Numbered from the stretch's first letter, positions 29,849-40,389 are shown. The stretch: 64,000 nt of DNA from Symbiodinium natans (GCA_905221605.1 CAJNDS010002122.1:344501-408500); one strand, 5' to 3'. The notes: a model not told the origin generated them from the sequence alone. Translations and numbers: made by a program.

Positions 29849-30187
29849 AAAACCTAAACACCCAAAGCCCTAAACTCTGCAAAACCGTAAGCCCTAAACT
29901 TTACAACCCTACAACTTTAAATTTGAAATTTTAAACCCTAAACCCTAAACCCTAAACCATAAGCCTAAAACCCTACAAGCCCTGAAGTCCTGAAACCCTG
30001 AAACCCAAAAACCCACAAACCCCTAAAACCCTAAAAGCCATGAATTCCCAAAAACCTAAACTCCGAAAACTCTAAAGCTCTAATACGCTAAATCCTTGAA
30101 AAAACAAAAAAAAAGCCTAAAGCCCTCCAACCCTAAACCCCCAAAACCCTAAAACCCCAAACCCCTAAAACCCCAAAACCCAAAATT

Positions 30188-30362
30188 CCTTATACCCTGA
30201 ACCCCTAAATTCCTAAACCCTGCAACCCGAACAAACACACAAAAAAAAGCCTAATACCCTACATCAACCCTAAACCCTGATCCTTATACCCTGAACCCCT
30301 AAATTCCTAAACCCTGCAACCCGAACAAACACACAAAAAAAAGCCTAATACCCTAAATCAAC
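30188..30362. repeat. Tandem duplication of about 100 bp
   Basis: 'ccttataccctgaacccct' through 'aaaaaaaagcctaatac' is present twice in direct order with almost no changes, so the duplication is recent. Confidence 0.9.
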
Positions 30363-30435
30363 CCTAAACCCTGAACCCTAAACCCTAAACCCTCAACCCT
30401 CAACCCTCAACCCTAAACCCTAAACCCTAAACCTC

Positions 30436-30482
30436 TGAGATGCCAGCTAAGGGAGCGCCCCGTAGCTCCTGCCCACCTGTTC
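30436..30482 (-). CDS. Small exon candidate
   Basis: The minus strand reads ELRGAPLAGISE after GGGCAG. Low to moderate. Confidence 0.35.
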
Positions 30483-30514
30483 ACCAGGAGCCAGGCAGGG
30501 GGGGGGGGGGGGGG

Positions 30515-30820
30515 GGTTAGGGTTTGGGTTTAGGTTTAGGGTTTAGGGTTTAGGGTTTAGGGTTTAGGGTTTAGGGTTTAGGGTTTAGGGTTTAGGGTTT
30601 AGGGTTTAGGGTTTAGGGTTTAGGGTTTAGGGTTTAGGGTTAGGGTGTAGGGTTTAGGGTTTAGGGTTTAGGGTTTCGTGTTTAGGGTTTACGGTTTAGG
30701 GTTTAGGGTTTAGGGTTTAGGGTTTAGGGTTTTGGGTTTTGGGTTTTGGCTTTAGGGTTTAGGGTTTAGGGTTTAGGGTTTCGGGTTTCGGGTTTAGGGT
30801 TTTGGGTTTAGGGCGTCTCG
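30515..30820. repeat. Telomere-type array, about 300 bases
   Basis: TTTAGGG with minor variants (TTTTGGG, TTTCGGG); the longest nearly continuous block in the window. Confidence 0.97.
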
Positions 30821-30868
30821 CCACGCAGCGGCAGTAAGTAACATGTGTAAATGGCGCCCCAACACACC
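30808..30868 (-). CDS. Candidate terminal exon
   Basis: The minus strand reads VCWGAIYTCYLLPLRGETP and TAA. Aromatic/Cys-rich. Confidence 0.45.
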
Positions 30869-30899
30869 CAGGGGGGCGGGGGGGGGGGGGGGGGCATGT

Positions 30900-31060
30900 C
30901 ACGCGAAGGCATCTGTTTCCAATGCAGTCCAACAATTCTCATTGGTGCTAGGTTTCTTTTCCCCCACCCGCTGTGAGCTTTGGCAGGCCACCACGCAAGC
31001 CACTGCCTTTTAGGGTTTAGGCTGTCGCCCTCAATTCCCATCCCTACAAAGGTGTGGTGA
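30900..31060 (-). CDS. Coding region, Trp-rich
   Basis: The minus frame contains RQWLAWWPAKAHSGWGKRNL, then APMRIVGLHWKQMPSRDM. It lies between poly-G runs. Good residue mix, but a short repeat tract is read through in the 5' part, so the exon edge is uncertain. Confidence 0.45.
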
Positions 31061-31137
31061 AGGTAGCGGGGGGGGGGGGGGGGGGGAGGTAAGGGAGGGG
31101 GCACCACTTTAGTGGTCCTAAAGCAAGGCTCAGCCCA

Positions 31138-31232
31138 AGGGGCTGAATTCGACCATTCTCCAATGGCTCCACCGATTGTCCATCCAGTAAAGGTGTATCT
31201 CGCTGCCGGGTATCATTCTGGGTCCAGGCACC
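31138..31232 (-). CDS. Exon candidate, two frames
   Basis: One minus frame reads PRMIPGSEIHLYWMDNRWSH, then WRMVEFSPLG and a stop. Another reads NDTRQRDTPLLDGQSVEPLE. The Trp-rich frame resembles the exon at 30.9-31.06 kb in composition and is preferred. Confidence 0.5.
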
Positions 31233-31430
31233 CTAGTAAAGGGTGGGTACGGCCTAAGCAGGCAGGGTGGAAATTTGGGGTTTAGGGTTTAGGGGTTTAG
31301 GGGTTTAGGGGTTTAGGGGTTTAGGGGCTTAGGGGCGTAGGGGTTTAGTGGTTTTGGGATTTAGGGGTTTAGGGGTTTAGGGGTTTGGGGGTTTAGGGGT
31401 TTAGGGGTTTAGGGTTTAGGGTTCAAGGTT

Positions 31431-31482
31431 CAAGGAGGCAGGCCAAAAGCCGGACCTCCACGTCGGCTGCCTTGCTCCTCTT
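31431..31482 (-). CDS. Exon candidate
   Basis: The minus strand reads RSKAADVEVRLLACLLE. Protein-like amphipathic segment. Confidence 0.5.
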
Positions 31483-31753
31483 AACCCTAAACCCTAAACC
31501 CTAAACCCGAAACCCGAAACCCTAAACCCCAAACCCTAAACGGCGGCTTTGCGATAAACAAACCCAAGCCCCTATTTAATGACGACATGCTGGTGTAAGG
31601 TTGTGCGCACTCCAGTATAGAACCTGGGGCCCTAAACTAAACACGCCCTAACCCCCCCCAAGCCCTACAGTCCTCAATGCTTGTCTAAACCCTAAACCCT
31701 AAACCCTAAACCCTTACTGTAATTACTGTAACCTTAGAACCCCTAGACTACCC

Positions 31754-31818
31754 TAAGGAGCCTCCGTCCGCAGCCGTCTCGCAGCAACCTTACCAACTCT
31801 CGGGTAAAAGATGTTGCT
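31754..31818 (-). CDS. Exon candidate
   Basis: After CAG the minus strand reads SATSFTRELVRLLRDGCGRR. An internal GTAAGG could act as an earlier donor. Confidence 0.5.
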
Positions 31819-31910
31819 GACTGAATGTGGTGTTAGGGTTTAGGATTTAGGATTTAGGGTTTAGGGTTTAGGGTTGAGGGTTGCCTAAGCCCTACAGACT
31901 TCGGACATGT

Positions 31911-32012
31911 GCGGGCAATGTTACTTTTGAACGCACCCGAACAAGACCGCGACACAGCTGTACATCCATGTCCTCCCCGACATTTCTGATTTCGGGCTGA
32001 GCAATCCAGGGG
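31911..32012 (-). CDS. Exon candidate (about 33 codons)
   Basis: The minus strand reads PEIRNVGEDMDVQLCRGLVR, then VRSKVTLPAHVRSL. Very convincing composition; product unknown. Confidence 0.6.
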
Positions 32013-32043
32013 AAAAAAGGCTTCACCAAGGGTTGCGAACCTA

Positions 32044-32138
32044 GAGAGCCCAATACTCCTTAAATAAGGAATATACCTTAGATTATAAAGGGATCCTGAA
32101 TATGATTTACGGAAAATTCCTTAATTAAGGGGTATTGG
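32044..32138. mobile_element. Family 1 palindromic element, intact reference copy
   Basis: Reads inward from both ends as agagcccaatac(t/c)cctta and contains 'aaagggatcctgaatatgat' near the centre. About 95 bases, no coding capacity. It lies between the exon candidates at 32534-32597 and 31911-32012, within that intron. Confidence 0.75.
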
Positions 32139-32533
32139 GCTTCGGGGAATGCCCTGAAATTTTAAAGGCTACCTACTCAGCACCTAGGGGATTTGCATGG
32201 GACTTCAGTTCCCTGCACTTGTATGGCTTTAGGGTAGGGTTCAGTGCTTCCAGAAATGCCGCCTATACTAAGGTATGTCTCCTACTAGATTCCATGTGAC
32301 TGATCTTGCTGTGGATAAGAGCCTCTTAAAACGAGAAGAAAGGATACCACTAGGAACCGAGTGCAATTACTCCTACATGCAGGATCGGGAGACCTACTAA
32401 GCGCTTATGAAGTAGGGTTACTCAGTAGGATCCCTAAACCCTAAACCCTAAACACTAAACCCTAAACCCTAAACCCTAAACACCCCCAACTAGGGTCCCC
32501 CTTGTAAAGTCAGTCTAGTAACCTTCAAACCCT

Positions 32534-32597
32534 CATCCCTACTAATTGTCTGCAAGCAAGGTAACCGGACTTGCACGGAGCGCCCGGAGTTAAACAT
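32534..32597 (-). CDS. Exon candidate
   Basis: The minus strand reads TLSMFNSGRSVQVRLPCLQT. Protein-like. Confidence 0.5.
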
Positions 32598-33059
32598 CGA
32601 CAATGTTTGTAGTTGAGGTTTAGGGTTTAGGGTTTAAGGTTTATGGGCATTTTGGAACCCTCAATATAGGGGCGTACTGAATTATGCATTTTGGGTAGTT
32701 TGAAATTTGAATAGAAAGTAGATAGTATACAGGCATAAGTGGGGCGATAGTATTGGCAATGTAGGCTCCAGGATGAAACCCCAAGCCTTCTCATTCAAAG
32801 TTTGAGGTGCAAAGTTTGAGGGTTTGGGTTAGTAAGCATCTATCCCCTGCCCCTCAGTCGCAATGAAAAGCCTTAGCCCCAAACCCTAAACCCTAACCCA
32901 TGAGGACCCGGCTCAGGGCCAGTCTCAGAAGTTTGAAAACCTCACGGCGGAGAGGCGGGTGGGCAGCGGGGTCATTTCAAGTTTAGGATTTAGAGTTTAG
33001 GGTTCAGGGTTTGGGGTGTAGGGGTTAGGCGTTTAGGGTTTGTCGGGGTGTAGGTTTCA

Positions 33060-33152
33060 GGAAATAGGGCAACCGTGCGCACCACACCCTGGCCATCTCC
33101 CTAAGTTCAAGTCTGTGTCTATGGGTAGGAAGGGGCCTCGTTTCCCTGAACT
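33060..33152 (-). CDS. Exon candidate
   Basis: After TTCAG the minus strand reads ETRPLPTHRHRLELREMARV, then WCARLPYF. Convincing. Confidence 0.6.
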
Positions 33153-33435
33153 CTAAACCCTAAACATTCAAGCCTAAACCCTGAACCCAGGAAATATTAA
33201 GCTGGAAGGCGACCACTTGTAAGGAGTGGGTTTCAGGGGATAAATGAGGACTTGGGCTTCGGATTACCTAAACCCTGCAAACCGAAACCTTACCAAGCCT
33301 AAACCTCTGACCCTAGACCCTAAACCTTATAAACCCTAAACCTAAACCCTAATTAACCCTAAACCCGACAATGCGCAAGGTTCAGGTTAATGTTTAGGTT
33401 TAGGGTTTTAGGCTGAGTTTAAGTTTTAGGATAGG

Positions 33436-33530
33436 GTTCAACTTGGGTTGCTGAAGGTCTCTGTGTGGCGTCGGTACCCCAGCTGGGGCCTGGCGAACTC
33501 CCTCGGGAGAGGTGCGCAACATACTGATTA
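33436..33530 (-). CDS. Exon candidate
   Basis: The minus strand reads QYVAHLSRGSSPGPSWGTDA, then TQRPSAT. Ser/Pro/Thr-rich, single clear frame. Confidence 0.55.
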
Positions 33531-34155
33531 GGGTTTAGGGTTTAGGGTTTAAGGTTTAGGGTTTAGGGTTTAGGGTTTAGGGTTTAGGGTTTAGGGACTG
33601 TTTCCAGGCGGGTAGTTTCCCGTGCACCAGTAGCTACAACTTACCATGGGCCTTTAAAGGACCCTGCAGTACCCCAAATCCCTTACAAGATTTGCATAGT
33701 GTGCAGGCACCTGGGAACAGACCCTAAGCCCTAAGCCCTAAGCCCTAAACCCTAAACCCTAAACCCTAAACCCTAAACCCTCCCGCAACCCACTCTCAAG
33801 CTCGGAGCCATCTCATTCAAAATCTGATCAGGACCCAGAATTTAGATTCACCACCCGCCTAAACATTCCGGACTAAACCTCCCAACAACCCTACACACAC
33901 AAAACCTTAGGGTATCTAGGGCGCGGGGCTGCCCTGAATCCTAACTCTAATGAGACCCGAAAGTCCGAAACTCTTCAACTCCTAAACCCTAAACCCCCAA
34001 GCGCTAAACCACCTCAGCCCTCAACCCTAAGCCCTCAACCGCCAACCCAAAACCCCTCAACCCTCAACCCCAAACCACAAACCCTAAACCCCAAACCCTA
34101 AACCCCAAACCCTAAACCCATAAACCCCAAAATCCTACCAAAACCCCCCAAAGCT

Positions 34156-34285
34156 GAAACCTTTGCTGGTGCGCGCCCTAAACCCTAAACCCTAAACCCT
34201 AAATCCTAAACCCTACGAAACCTTTGCTGGTGCGCGCCAGAGGGCTCCCGGAGGGGGCGGACCTGCACCTGAAGCGCGGCAGAGC
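34156..34285 (-). CDS. Exon candidate with duplicated tail
   Basis: After GAG the minus strand reads two bases and then SAALQVQVRPLREPSGAHQQ up to an AG|G near 34212. The 22-base exon tail (starting gaaacctttgctggtgcgcg on plus) is repeated at 34158-34179, on the far side of a 40-base CCCTAAA tract. Confidence 0.55.
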
Positions 34286-34299
34286 CTCGGGAAGGGCCG

Positions 34300-34905
34300 G
34301 GGGGTTTAGGGTTTAGGGTTTAGGGTTTAGGGTTTTAGGGCTTTAGGGTTGTTTAGGGTTGTTTAGGGTTGTTTAGGGTTGTTTAGGGTTGTTTAGGGTT
34401 GTTTAGGGTTGTTTAGGGCTTCTATAGGGTTTTGTGGGGTTCTATAGGATTTGGGGGGCTTAGTGCCTTAGGGCTTTCGGGCTTTCGGTCTGGGGCTTTG
34501 GGGTTTTCGGGCTTTCGGGCTTGAGGCCTTTTCGGGCCTTAGGGCTTTAGGGTTTGGGAAAGAGAGGGCTTTAGGGCTTGGGGAATTAAAAGTTTCTGGC
34601 GTTCTGAGGGTTTTTGGCTTTAGGGCTTTAAGGCTCTAGCGCTGTAAGGCTTTAGGGCTTTAGGGCTTTTCGGCTTTTCGGGCCTTAGGGCTTTTGGGGT
34701 TCTTAGGGCTTCAGGGCTTCAGGGCCTCAGCGCTTAGGGTCTTTTGCTTTCAGGTTTAGGGCTTTAGGGCTTTAGGGCTTTAGGGCTTTAGGGCTTCAGG
34801 GCTTAGGGCTTAAGGGCTTTAGGGCTGTAGGGCTTTAGGGCTTTAGGGTTTTAGGGCTTTAGGGCTTTAGGGCTTTAGGGCTTTAGGGCTTTAGGGCGTT
34901 AAGGG
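34300..34905. repeat. TTTAGGGTTG and CTTTAGGG derived arrays
   Basis: First a GTTTAGGGTT (10-mer) array at about 34340-34415, then a long degenerate (GGGCTTTA)n block. No exon is visible in it. Confidence 0.9.
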
Positions 34906-34917
34906 TTTCTGGGTTCA

Positions 34918-34968
34918 TGGCTCTCTGCGAGCTCATATTATGAAAGTGCGGACGATGCTACTTGCGAA
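34918..34968 (-). CDS. Small exon candidate
   Basis: The minus strand reads HRPHFHNMSSQRAMN. Other frames stop. Low confidence. Confidence 0.3.
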
Positions 34969-35194
34969 GGGCTTCGGGGTTTAGAGTTTAGGGCGGGAAG
35001 TTAGGGTTTAATTCGGGTTGAGGAGTTTAGGCTTATAGGGTTTAGTGATGGGTTAAGTTTTCGGTGTTCAGTTTCGGGTGTTCGTGCTGTGCAGCTTCGA
35101 CGTTCGGGTGTAGGGTGAGATGGATGCCCAAGCCCAAGGACCATACAACCCTCAAAAACCGAAAGCGAAAGCCCTTAAACACCCCGACTAACCC

Positions 35195-35402
35195 CTAAAC
35201 AGGCCCGAACGCATCTTGCTTCGCCAGCCGTACATCTCCAGCGTGCCACAATTGCACGCGCGTGGTGTCAGGTTCATCAACGATATGCACCTCGCCTAGC
35301 TTTACGGAGCTCTTCTTTGTGCCCTGCAGGACACCCCAGAAGCGCGTGTTTACAACGCACGCCGGGAGAATGCCCACTGCCAACTCTCCAAGTCCGTCTA
35401 CT
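35195..35402 (-). CDS. Longest clean exon candidate in the left half (about 68 codons)
   Basis: The minus strand reads VVDGLGELAVGILPACVVNT, then RFWGVLQGTKKSSVKLGEVH, IVDEPDTTRVQLWHAGDVRL and AKQDAFG before a stop in the following repeat. Composition and length are strongly coding. The alternating hydrophobic pattern suggests beta strands. I do not recognise the family. Confidence 0.75.
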
Positions 35403-35404
35403 AC

Positions 35405-35573
35405 GCCCTAAACCCTAAAACCCTAAACCCTAAAACCCTAAACCCTAAAACCCTAAAACCCTAAAACCCTAAAACCCTAAAACCCTAAAACCCTAAAACC
35501 CTAAAACCCCAAAACCCCAAAACCCTAAAACCCTAAACCCTAAAACCCTAAAACCCTAAACCCTAAAAGCCCC
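35405..35573. repeat. CCCTAAAA array
   Basis: 8-mer CCCTAAAA units interspersed with the canonical 7-mer, between two exon candidates. Confidence 0.95.
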
Positions 35574-35576
35574 ATC

Positions 35577-35645
35577 GCCTGCCCCCTGCACCAGCAAGAC
35601 GCCTGCCTCAAGCCTAAACTTCGTCAAGGGGCTGTACCTTGGACC
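35577..35645 (-). CDS. Exon candidate abutting a family 3 element
   Basis: Directly after the element's CAAGTAAG the minus strand reads GPRYSPLTKFRLEAGVLLVQ, then GAGDG. The acceptor AG is supplied by the element end. Confidence 0.55.
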
Positions 35646-35806
35646 CTTACTTGAAGGTTCATGGTACTTACTAGCCAATTATAACTGTACTTATAACCCT
35701 ACTTATGATAGCCCTAAAGGTCCTTATAGGGGTTGTCCCAATTATCAGTACGGTTATAAGCCCAGTTATAATTGGGTAGTAAGTATCATGAACCTTCAAG
35801 TAGGGT
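35646..35806. mobile_element. Family 3 palindromic element (introner-like)
   Basis: Ends ttacttgaaggttcatggta and 'tatcatgaaccttcaagta' are near-perfect inverted copies, with matching inner blocks (ccaattataactgtactta). It ends exactly at the exon candidate at 35645. A second small inverted repeat (gggttgtaccc ... gggtacaacc) follows at 35808-35910. Confidence 0.75.
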
Positions 35807-36084
35807 TCTGGGTTGTACCCTTGCGTTTTGGGAAACCTTTTGTTAAACAGCCCTATAAGGGCCATATTACGAGTTTCTGAAGGGGAACCTTTATGGGTAC
35901 AACCTGTACGTGTCTTAATCCCTTGACATAAGGCCCTAAAATTCTGAAACCCTAAACCCTAAACCCTAAACCCTAAACCCTAAACCCTAAACCCTAAACC
36001 CTAAACCCTAAACCCTAAACCCTCCGCTTGGGGTGTCCTTCCTTTTGGAAGGGGTTTAAAACCCGACGCGTGGTACTTCTACAC

Positions 36085-36167
36085 GTGCCGGCGAATTTTG
36101 GGACGGGTGCCCAGCACAGAATTCACCGCGGGGGCCGAAGAGGTGTTATGCTCAATCCCACAGTTGC
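36085..36167 (-). CDS. Exon candidate
   Basis: After CCTAG the minus strand reads two bases and then NCGIEHNTSSAPAVNSVLGT, then RPKIRRH up to a GT (CAC|GTG). Good composition. Confidence 0.55.
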
Positions 36168-36914
36168 CTAGGGTTTAGGGTTTTAGGGTTTAGGGTTCAG
36201 GGGTTAGGATTAGGGTTTAGGGCTCAGGGTTTAGGATTAGCTATAGGGTTTAGGGCTTAGGGTTTAGGATTAGGGCTTAATTCAGTCATACTCGAACCCC
36301 TAAAGACGTACCCCTAAGAGGTCCCTTAACATACTCCTAATATGTCGTTGATATTCTCAAAAGAGGGTCCCCAAACCCAAGGGCACAACCTTACTTAGGG
36401 GAGTCCCATGATTAACTTGGAACAAGGGAACAAGGGCCCGCGAACCCTGAGCCTCAAGAACACATGATCCCGCACAATTTTGGGCCTAAGGGTTTAGGGT
36501 TTAAGCATTAACGCTAAACCCACCACGAACGACAGGAGCGGGGAAACCCTCAACGCTAAACCCTAAACCTTCCACCAACCATAATGCGCAAACCCTAATC
36601 CTAAAGCCGAACCCTAATCCCTAAACCCGAAATCCCAAACCCTAAACACTACACCCCAAACCCTAAACCATGAACCATGGGGTCGGGGAGGGGAGAAACC
36701 CTACACCCAAAACCTTGAGGGGACGTTGTCCGGGTACCAGCCTGGGATCATACATGACTGTGTATATTTATTCGCGTAGTTCTGTACATATGTGTATATA
36801 CATACACACTAAGGCTTGAGGTTGAGGGTTTAGGATTTTAGGGTGTAGGGTTTAGGGTTTAGGGTTTAGGGTTTAGGGTTCAGGGTTTAGGGTATAGGGT
36901 TTGGGGTTTAGGGT

Positions 36915-37010
36915 GGCGGGACGAAGAATCCCTTCGTAGCGTCACGATGCGTGCGGGCCCCCGCAGTGCGCTAGTCGTAGTTACGTAGTGCTGCCTTTGG
37001 CTGCCTTGGC
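36915..37010 (-). CDS. Exon candidate
   Basis: The minus strand reads QHYVTTTSALRGPARIVTLR, then RDSSSR. Moderate. Confidence 0.45.
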
Positions 37011-37163
37011 ATGGGAGGGTGGACAGCGGACATTTGGGGTTTGGGGTTTGGGGTTTGGGGTTTAGGGTTCAGGGTTTAGGGCTTAGAAGGGTTTAGGGTT
37101 TAGGGTTTAGGGTGTAGGGTTTAGGGTTTAGGGTTTAGGGTTTAGGGTGCATGGTAAGGTAAC

Positions 37164-37260
37164 CGAAGCCAGTTGCAACTCAATTCTGCTCTCTTCGAGA
37201 GCTGCTTTTGCAAGAGATGACATCTGTGGTCAGCAGCTAGTAGTTTCGGAGATCCGGACA
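37164..37260 (-). CDS. Exon joined in phase across a family 3 element
   Basis: Starting right after the element's CAAGTAG the minus strand reads SGSPKLLAADHRCHLLQKQL, then SKRAELSCNWLRL, to a GT donor (TTCG|GTTACC). It joins in phase (1+2) to the exon at 37374-37406. The plus strand is also open here. Confidence 0.6.
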
Positions 37261-37373
37261 CTACTTGAAGGTTCATGGTGCTTACTAACCAATTATAACT
37301 GTACTTATAACCCTACTTATAATACCCCTAAAGGGCCTTAATTGGTTAGTAAGTACCATGAACCCTCAAGTAC
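37261..37373. mobile_element. Family 3 palindromic element filling an intron
   Basis: Ends ctacttgaaggttcatggtg and 'agtaccatgaaccctcaagta' are inverted. On the minus strand the element starts with GT and ends with AG. It is flanked on both sides by in-phase exon candidates, so the whole 113 bases look like one intron. Confidence 0.7.
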
Positions 37374-37406
37374 CCACAACACACCCGCAAGATACGTGTT
37401 CAAGAA
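37374..37406 (-). CDS. Micro-exon between two MITE-like elements
   Basis: 33 bases on the minus strand (2 + LEHVSCGCVV + 1) between the family 2 element ending at about 37407 and the family 3 element starting at 37373. Phase agrees with the next exon. Confidence 0.5.
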
Positions 37407-37515
37407 CTTGGGGTGATGTTCCCCCTTATGCCAACAGTCCTTCATCGGCTTCATCGTACCGCCAAGTACCAGTCCCCATTAAGGACTGTTAGTATAAGGG
37501 TGAACATCCCAAACT
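37407..37515. mobile_element. Family 2 palindromic element
   Basis: Ends cttggggtgatgttccccct and 'gggtgaacatcccaaacttg' are inverted, with ccaacagtcctt / aaggactgttag inside. Confidence 0.75.
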
Positions 37516-38324
37516 TGGGGTGTAGGGTTTAGGGTTTAGGGTTTAGGGTTTGGGGTTTAGGGTTTAGGGTTTAGGGTTTCGGGTTAAGGGTCAGAAACCC
37601 TACTTTGGAGTAGGCCCTGGAAAAGAAGTATATACTTTCTAAGACTTTCTAGGTATAAGTAGCTGTAATAGGAGCCCAGAACCAAACAAATGTATTGATG
37701 TATAGTACTCCAAAGCCCAGGAAAGTATAGAGAGTAATCTCCGGAATCGTGTAGAGTACCCCCTATTAAAATCACGATCCCTATTTAGGACTGTTAGTAG
37801 AAGGGGGGTTTAGGTTAGGGCCAGAAAGTATAGAGAATGATCCCCGAAATCGTGTATCTTGGTCTTTGTGCCAAAATGGAAAAAAGCCTCAGCCGTTCAG
37901 CCGGGACTCCTGGCAGCTGTGGATGGGACAATAAACCCCAAACCCCAAACCCTAAACCCTAAACCCTAAACCCTAAACCCTAAACCCTAAACCCTAAACC
38001 CTAAACCTTCCGTCAACCATGACAGGTTCAGTCTAGGGTTCCCCCGTTTCAGGCTGCTTGTATTTAGGGTTTGGGGTTTAGGGCTTGGCTTTCGGGTTTA
38101 GGGTCTGCACTCTGCCCGGTGGTTCATGGCGGGTTTAGGGTTTAGGGTTTAGGGTTTAGGGTTTAGGGTTTAGGGTTTAGGGTTTTGGGATTCGGGTACA
38201 AAGCTTATGGTACCCCCACCCCCCTGGTTTTCATGGAGGGTTTAGGGTTTCGTGTTTTGGGTTCCCCAGTGGTTCATGCTGGGGTTAGGGTTTATGGGTT
38301 TCGTTTAGAGACCACAAACCCTAG

Positions 38325-38372
38325 ACGCCACCATGCTCTTGTGAAGACAGCCACGGTTGGCTCAAGGGTCTT
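38325..38372 (-). CDS. Exon candidate
   Basis: The minus strand reads KTLEPTVAVFTRAWWR. Protein-like (two Trp). Confidence 0.5.
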
Positions 38373-38544
38373 ATTTCCATGAGACCAAACACCGAAACCC
38401 GAAACCCAGAACCCGAAAACCCGAAAACCCGAAAACTCTAAACCCAAAACCTCTAAATCCCTAATCCCTAAACCCTAAACCCTGAACCCTAAACCCTAAA
38501 CCCTAAACCCTAAACCCGCCTTCAACCTAAGCCCGGTCTCCTGA

Positions 38545-38617
38545 TCTACCGTCTCAAAGCGTCTCTTCGTGCTGGATCTCAGAGGAGCGCCCAGAGGAGC
38601 GCCGGGATGCCACGGCC
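38545..38617 (-). CDS. Exon candidate
   Basis: The minus strand reads KAVASRRSSGRSSEIQHEET, then Leu and TGA. Ser/Arg-rich. Confidence 0.45.
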
Positions 38618-39474
38618 TTTTTAGGGTTTAGGGTTTAGGGTTTAGGGTTTAGGGTTTAGGGTTTAGGGTTTAGGGTTTAGGGTTTAGGGTTTAGGGTTTA
38701 GGTTTAGGGTTTAGGGAATGAGGTACCCCCAGATCCCTTAGAGGCGTGTATATATATATATATATAGGGATGCTTTGATATGGTTGAAGAAATTTTAACA
38801 ATCATTGAGGGGTATTGGGGCTCCTTCGGAATGTATTTGGTAGAGTACCTTCGCGTCGAGGGTTTAGGGTGCGCGGGTTTTTGGTTTGGGGCTTAGCTGA
38901 GAGTATGGGGTTTAGAGTGTAAGGTTTCCTTGCTCCTAAACCCTAATGTTGGACCCCGTTTAGCAGGGGGGGCCTCTTTAAAGTCAAATTGGCCAAATTA
39001 TTCAGGATCCCCTGACTGTTTGGGGGATCCTCTTTAAAGTCAAATCGTCCGGGCGCCGTAAGAAAAATCCACGCGGCGCGCCTGTAAAAAGGATGCTGGG
39101 CATCGCTGCCCCTTGTAAACTCCTCCCTATTAAAATCATATAAGCCCTCGGGGCCGTGTAATCAGGATCCCATCCACGCCTCGACTGTTCCTGGGGGGGG
39201 GGCGGGGGGGCCTACACATTAAAGTGGGTCCCACATGAAGACCTAAACCCTAAACCTTAAGCCCCACACCCTAAACCCTAAACCCTAATTAAATAAACCC
39301 TAAACCCTAAACCTTAACCCCCCCCAACGTTTATTGCTACGACTTACGGTTGGCATTGTCACTATTATCTTTCCTTTCCTGCTTGATTGCAAGTAAGGCC
39401 GCAGGGATGAGGCTTTAGCGGAACTGAAGGTCAAGGGGGGGGTTTAAGTTTAGGGTTTCGGGTTTAGCGCCTAC

Positions 39475-39514
39475 CTGCCAGGCACTTCAATGAATCCCGC
39501 GGCGAAGGACCAGC
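39475..39514 (-). CDS. Micro-exon (40 bases)
   Basis: Between CGTAG and a GT donor (GGCAG|GTAGGC) the minus strand reads two bases, WSFAAGFIEVPG, two bases. The lengths are phase-consistent. Confidence 0.55.
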
Positions 39515-39551
39515 CTACGATGAAAAGTCACGATCGCTTACAGGTCTTAGG

Positions 39552-39650
39552 TTGGGATGTTCCCCCTTATACTAACAGTCCTTAATGGGGATTGCAATAG
39601 GGGTACTATATTCCCTGTTAAGGACTGCTGGTATAAGGGGGAACAATCCA
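39552..39650. mobile_element. Family 2 palindromic element, reference copy
   Basis: The ends ttgggatgttcccccttata and 'tataagggggaacaatcc' and the inner actaacagtccttaa / ttaaggactgctggt are inverted. No coding capacity. Confidence 0.8.
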
Positions 39651-40105
39651 TGTCTTTGGTTATTTTAAGGGTTCAGCCCTTTTTTTGTTTGAGGACATTT
39701 AGGGTTTGTAGGTCTTAGGGTTGTTTAGGCTTCAGGGTTTGTTTGGGGTTTATTTAGGGATTGTAGGTCTTAGGGTTTGTTTAGGCTAAAGGGTTTTTGA
39801 AGGGTTTGTAGGTCTTAGAGTTTGTTCAGGGATTTGTTTGGGTTTTGTTTAGGGTTCGTTTGAGGTTCTTAGGGTTTTTAAGGTTTAAGGTTTGGGTTGT
39901 TTTAAGGGGTGTATGGGGTTTATAGGTCTTAGGGATTTCAGGGTTTAGGGTTCCAACCAACATTTAACCCCTCAAATTTTGAATGCCTTCCGGCCGATCC
40001 GAATTTTCGACTTTTTTTGCCGGGGGGGGGGGGGGGGGGGCGGGGTTAGCATTAGGGGGGGGAAGGAAACCCTAAACCCTGAACGCTAAACCCTAAACTC
40101 TAAAC

Positions 40106-40208
40106 CCTGAACCTTCCGAGCCTCCATTGCCTCAGTGCGGTCCTCAGTGTGGTGTTCCGAGGACGTGGGCAGGGGCGCCACGCCCGAGTAAGGCGTCCGA
40201 TCGTTGTC
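40106..40208 (-). CDS. Exon candidate (about 34 codons)
   Basis: After CAAG the minus strand reads DNDRTPYSGVAPLPTSSEHH, then TEDRTEAMEARKVQ. Hydrophilic and clearly protein-like; product unknown. Confidence 0.65.
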
Positions 40209-40239
40209 CTTGCAGGCTGACCCCGAAGCCCAAAGCCAC

Positions 40240-40376
40240 TTATAGGGGTTTAGGGCTTAGGGTTTAGGGCTTAGGGCTTAGGGTTTAGGGTTTAGGGTTT
40301 AGGGTTTAGGGTTTAGGGTTTAGGGTTTAGGGTTTAGGGTTTAGGGTTTAGGGTTTAGGGTTTAGGGTTTAGGGCG
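40240..40376. repeat. Telomere-type array (about 18 units)
   Basis: TTTAGGG with TTAGGGC variants at its left edge. Confidence 0.96.
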
Positions 40377-40389
40377 AACCCTAAACCCT

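Noticed and set aside
35808-35910. Minus-strand frame with GLFNKRFPKTQGYNPEP as an exon
   Set aside because: The interval forms an inverted repeat (gggttgtaccc ... gggtacaacc) and is better explained as part of a small palindromic element.
38344-38367. Relic of the dinoflagellate spliced leader (agccacggttggctcaag)
   Set aside because: Resembles the 3' part of the leader but with an insertion and substitutions, on the opposite strand to the genes, and overlaps a coding-like island. A similar weak match at 63930-63955 was rejected too.
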